NCBI RefSeq assembly: GCF_000293865.2 | Contig: NZ_ALKN02000004.1 | Location: 62,001 to 126,000 of the forward strand | Reading direction: 5' to 3' | Length of the DNA: 64,000 nt | Source of the DNA: Limnohabitans sp. Rim28 | GTDB lineage: Bacteria > Pseudomonadota > Gammaproteobacteria > Burkholderiales > Burkholderiaceae_C | Shown: piece by piece, positions 62,732-64,000 of the stretch | Layout: each line of letters starts with the position of its first letter | Position numbering within the stretch: position 1 is the stretch's first letter | Program-made: the position numbers and the translations under genes | Notes under the pieces: generated by a model | What the model saw: the letters and a program-made list of their open reading frames with translations, nothing else | Databases searched by the model: none | Told to the model about the DNA's origin: nothing

Positions 62732-64000
62732 TCAGCGTTTGAGGGTCTCGCGCAACTCGGCAGTGGGCAAAACCTGGGGGTTCAGCAGAGGCACATCTTT
62801 TTTAGCGCGAGGCCTGCCAATGGGGCTGGACGATTGGCCCCTTTGTGTGGCCGCCATGTCTTCTTCGCTGGGGTATTGACCCAGAACCCAGTAGTCAAAC
62901 ACCCGCCTTGCAATGGGGGCGGCAGACGCCGCGCCAAAGCCAGCGTTTTCCACGACCACGGCCACCGCAATCGTTGGCGATTCGGCGGGTGCATAAGCCA
63001 TGTACAAGGCGTGGTCGCGTTGGTATTCCGACAATTTGGCCGCATCGTATTTGTCTTTTTGACCGATCGTCACCGCCTGCGCTGTGCCGGTTTTGCCAGC
63101 GCTGGTGTAGCCTGCACCCGCAAACACCCGGGCCGAGGTGCCCGATGTCACAACGCCCACCAAGCCTTTGTGCACCACATCGAGGTGTTCGGGTTTGTAG
63201 CCCAAATCCCGCGGTGCTTGTGCGCCCACTTGGGCTTGCGCATGGGTCAGGGCATCTTGCGTGGCGGTGACCACGCGCGGTTGGAACTGCAGGCCCCGGT
63301 TGGCCAAGGTGGCCGTGGCCGAGGCCAGTTGCAGCATGGTGAAGGTGTTGTAGCCCTGGCCAATGCCCAGCGAGATGGTTTCGCCGCCAAACCATTTCTT
63401 TTGTTCAGGTCTTTTGAAATAGTTGCGTTTCCACTCGGTGCTGGGCAGGATGCCGCGCACTTCGCCGGGCAAGTCGATGCCCGTGTGTTGGCCAAACCAC
63501 AAGGGCTTCATGAAGTCATGGATCGCATCCACCCCCATGTCGTTGGCCAGCGCGTAGTAATACACATTGCTCGATGCCACGATCGAGCGGACCATGTCCA
63601 CGGCGCCCAGTCCATGGTCACCATGGCTTCGAAAGGTGTGACCGCCATAAGTCCATGAACCTGAATCTTGGGTGATCGCGCTGGCGGTGCGCTTGCCACT
63701 GGTCAATGCGGCCAGTGCCATGAAGGGTTTGTAGGTCGAGCCTGGTGGGTAGGTGCCACGCAGGGCGCGGTTGAGCAAGGGCTTGTCGATCGAGCCGTTC
63801 AGCATTTGCCAGTTTTCGACATCAATGCCATCGACAAACCAGTTCGGGTCGAAGGTGGGTTTGCTCACAAACGCCAGCACCTCACCGGTCCGCGGGTCCA
63901 GTGCCACCAAGGCCCCTCTGCGGTTACCAAACAAGTCCTCGGTCATTTTCTGCAGCTGGATATCGATCGACAACACCACGTTTTGGCCCGGTGTGGCGGG
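62732..64000 (-). CDS. mrdA: Penicillin-binding protein 2 (peptidoglycan transpeptidase), C-terminal part
   Basis: The frame is open through the right edge, so the N-terminal part lies outside the window; about 422 residues are present. The transpeptidase motifs are STYK (in YPPGSTYKPF), SSN (ASSNVYYY) and KTGT (AGKTGTAQAV). RALRGTYPPGS, DPNWFVDG and HDFMKPLWFGQHTGIDLPGE are typical of PBP2 (MrdA), which works with RodA in cell elongation. The assignment to PBP2 rather than PBP3 rests on these blocks and the C-terminal extension. Confidence 0.93.
   Translation of the reverse strand, partial: PATPGQNVVLSIDIQLQKMTEDLFGNRRGALVALDPRTGEVLAFVSKPTFDPNWFVDGIDVENWQMLNGSIDKPLLNRALRGTYPPGSTYKPFMALAALTSGKRTASAITQDSGSWTYGGHTFRSHGDHGLGAVDMVRSIVASSNVYYYALANDMGVDAIHDFMKPLWFGQHTGIDLPGEVRGILPSTEWKRNYFKRPEQKKWFGGETISLGIGQGYNTFTMLQLASATATLANRGLQFQPRVVTATQDALTHAQAQVGAQAPRDLGYKPEHLDVVHKGLVGVVTSGTSARVFAGAGYTSAGKTGTAQAVTIGQKDKYDAAKLSEYQRDHALYMAYAPAESPTIAVAVVVENAGFGAASAAPIARRVFDYWVLGQYPSEEDMAATQRGQSSSPIGRPRAKKDVPLLNPQVLPTAELRETLKR

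Noticed and set aside
1-64000. CRISPR arrays, tRNA/rRNA genes, insertion sequences or prophage genes
   Set aside because: No regularly spaced repeats, RNA gene signatures, transposase or phage proteins were recognised.

Overview
The window looks like chromosomal DNA of a betaproteobacterium of the order Burkholderiales, most probably a freshwater Comamonadaceae (Limnohabitans/Rhodoferax type). This is inferred from gene content and protein style: the mnmG-rsmG-lysE-parA order, a Bug/TTT binding protein, a PhaM-like PHA protein, a fused indolepyruvate oxidoreductase and DUF2946/PCuAC copper genes. No rRNA, tRNA, transposase, prophage or CRISPR array was seen.

Layout. 1-3.6 kb: a chromosome-segregation/origin-type block on the minus strand (mnmG, rsmG, a LysE exporter, start of parA) carrying four parS-like palindromes, two of them inside mnmG. 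4-8.7 kb: a Bug-type binding protein and a large indolepyruvate ferredoxin oxidoreductase. 8.8-10.7 kb: minCDE, preceded by a 260 bp intergenic region with an AT-rich tract, a DnaA-trio-like repeat and DnaA boxes, arranged like a replication origin. 11-12.2 kb: small membrane proteins. 12.2-22.4 kb: metal homeostasis, with a copper chaperone, a CopA ATPase, a CzcCBA-type heavy-metal efflux pump and its divergent two-component system. 22.5-24.4 kb: an old yellow enzyme and a class II aldolase.

24.4-28 kb is an accessory pocket of lower GC and different codon use. It contains an unrecognised helical protein, a well-formed integron attC-like site, a PD-(D/E)XK nuclease-like protein, a cupin, a small membrane protein, an orphan ribbon-helix-helix antitoxin-like gene, and at its right edge a decayed fragment of the flanking ykgJ gene. 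This is the most transfer-like part of the window.

28-44.8 kb is core envelope and nitrogen material: MltA, NlpC/P60, a FixJ/DctB-like two-component pair, the giant AsmA-family protein YhdP, GlnE, and an HAE1 RND pump with a trailing atypical SDR. 44.8-49.8 kb: a DUF6671 zinc protein, an SbtA-type bicarbonate transporter divergent from a LysR regulator, a FIST protein and a PhaM-like protein. 49.9-54.9 kb: a complete sulfate ABC importer (sbp-cysT-cysW-cysA) plus a second sulfate-binding protein, with a shared upstream motif.

55-60.5 kb is a six-gene minus-strand cluster that looks like a copper acquisition operon: two DUF2946 proteins, PCuAC, a TonB receptor, a beta-propeller protein with a Cys-Glu-Cys-Cys motif, and a thioredoxin-like protein. 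60.6-64 kb: GST, a DksA/TraR zinc finger protein, a small eRF1-like-family protein, a VOC protein and the C-terminal part of PBP2 (MrdA), cut by the window end.
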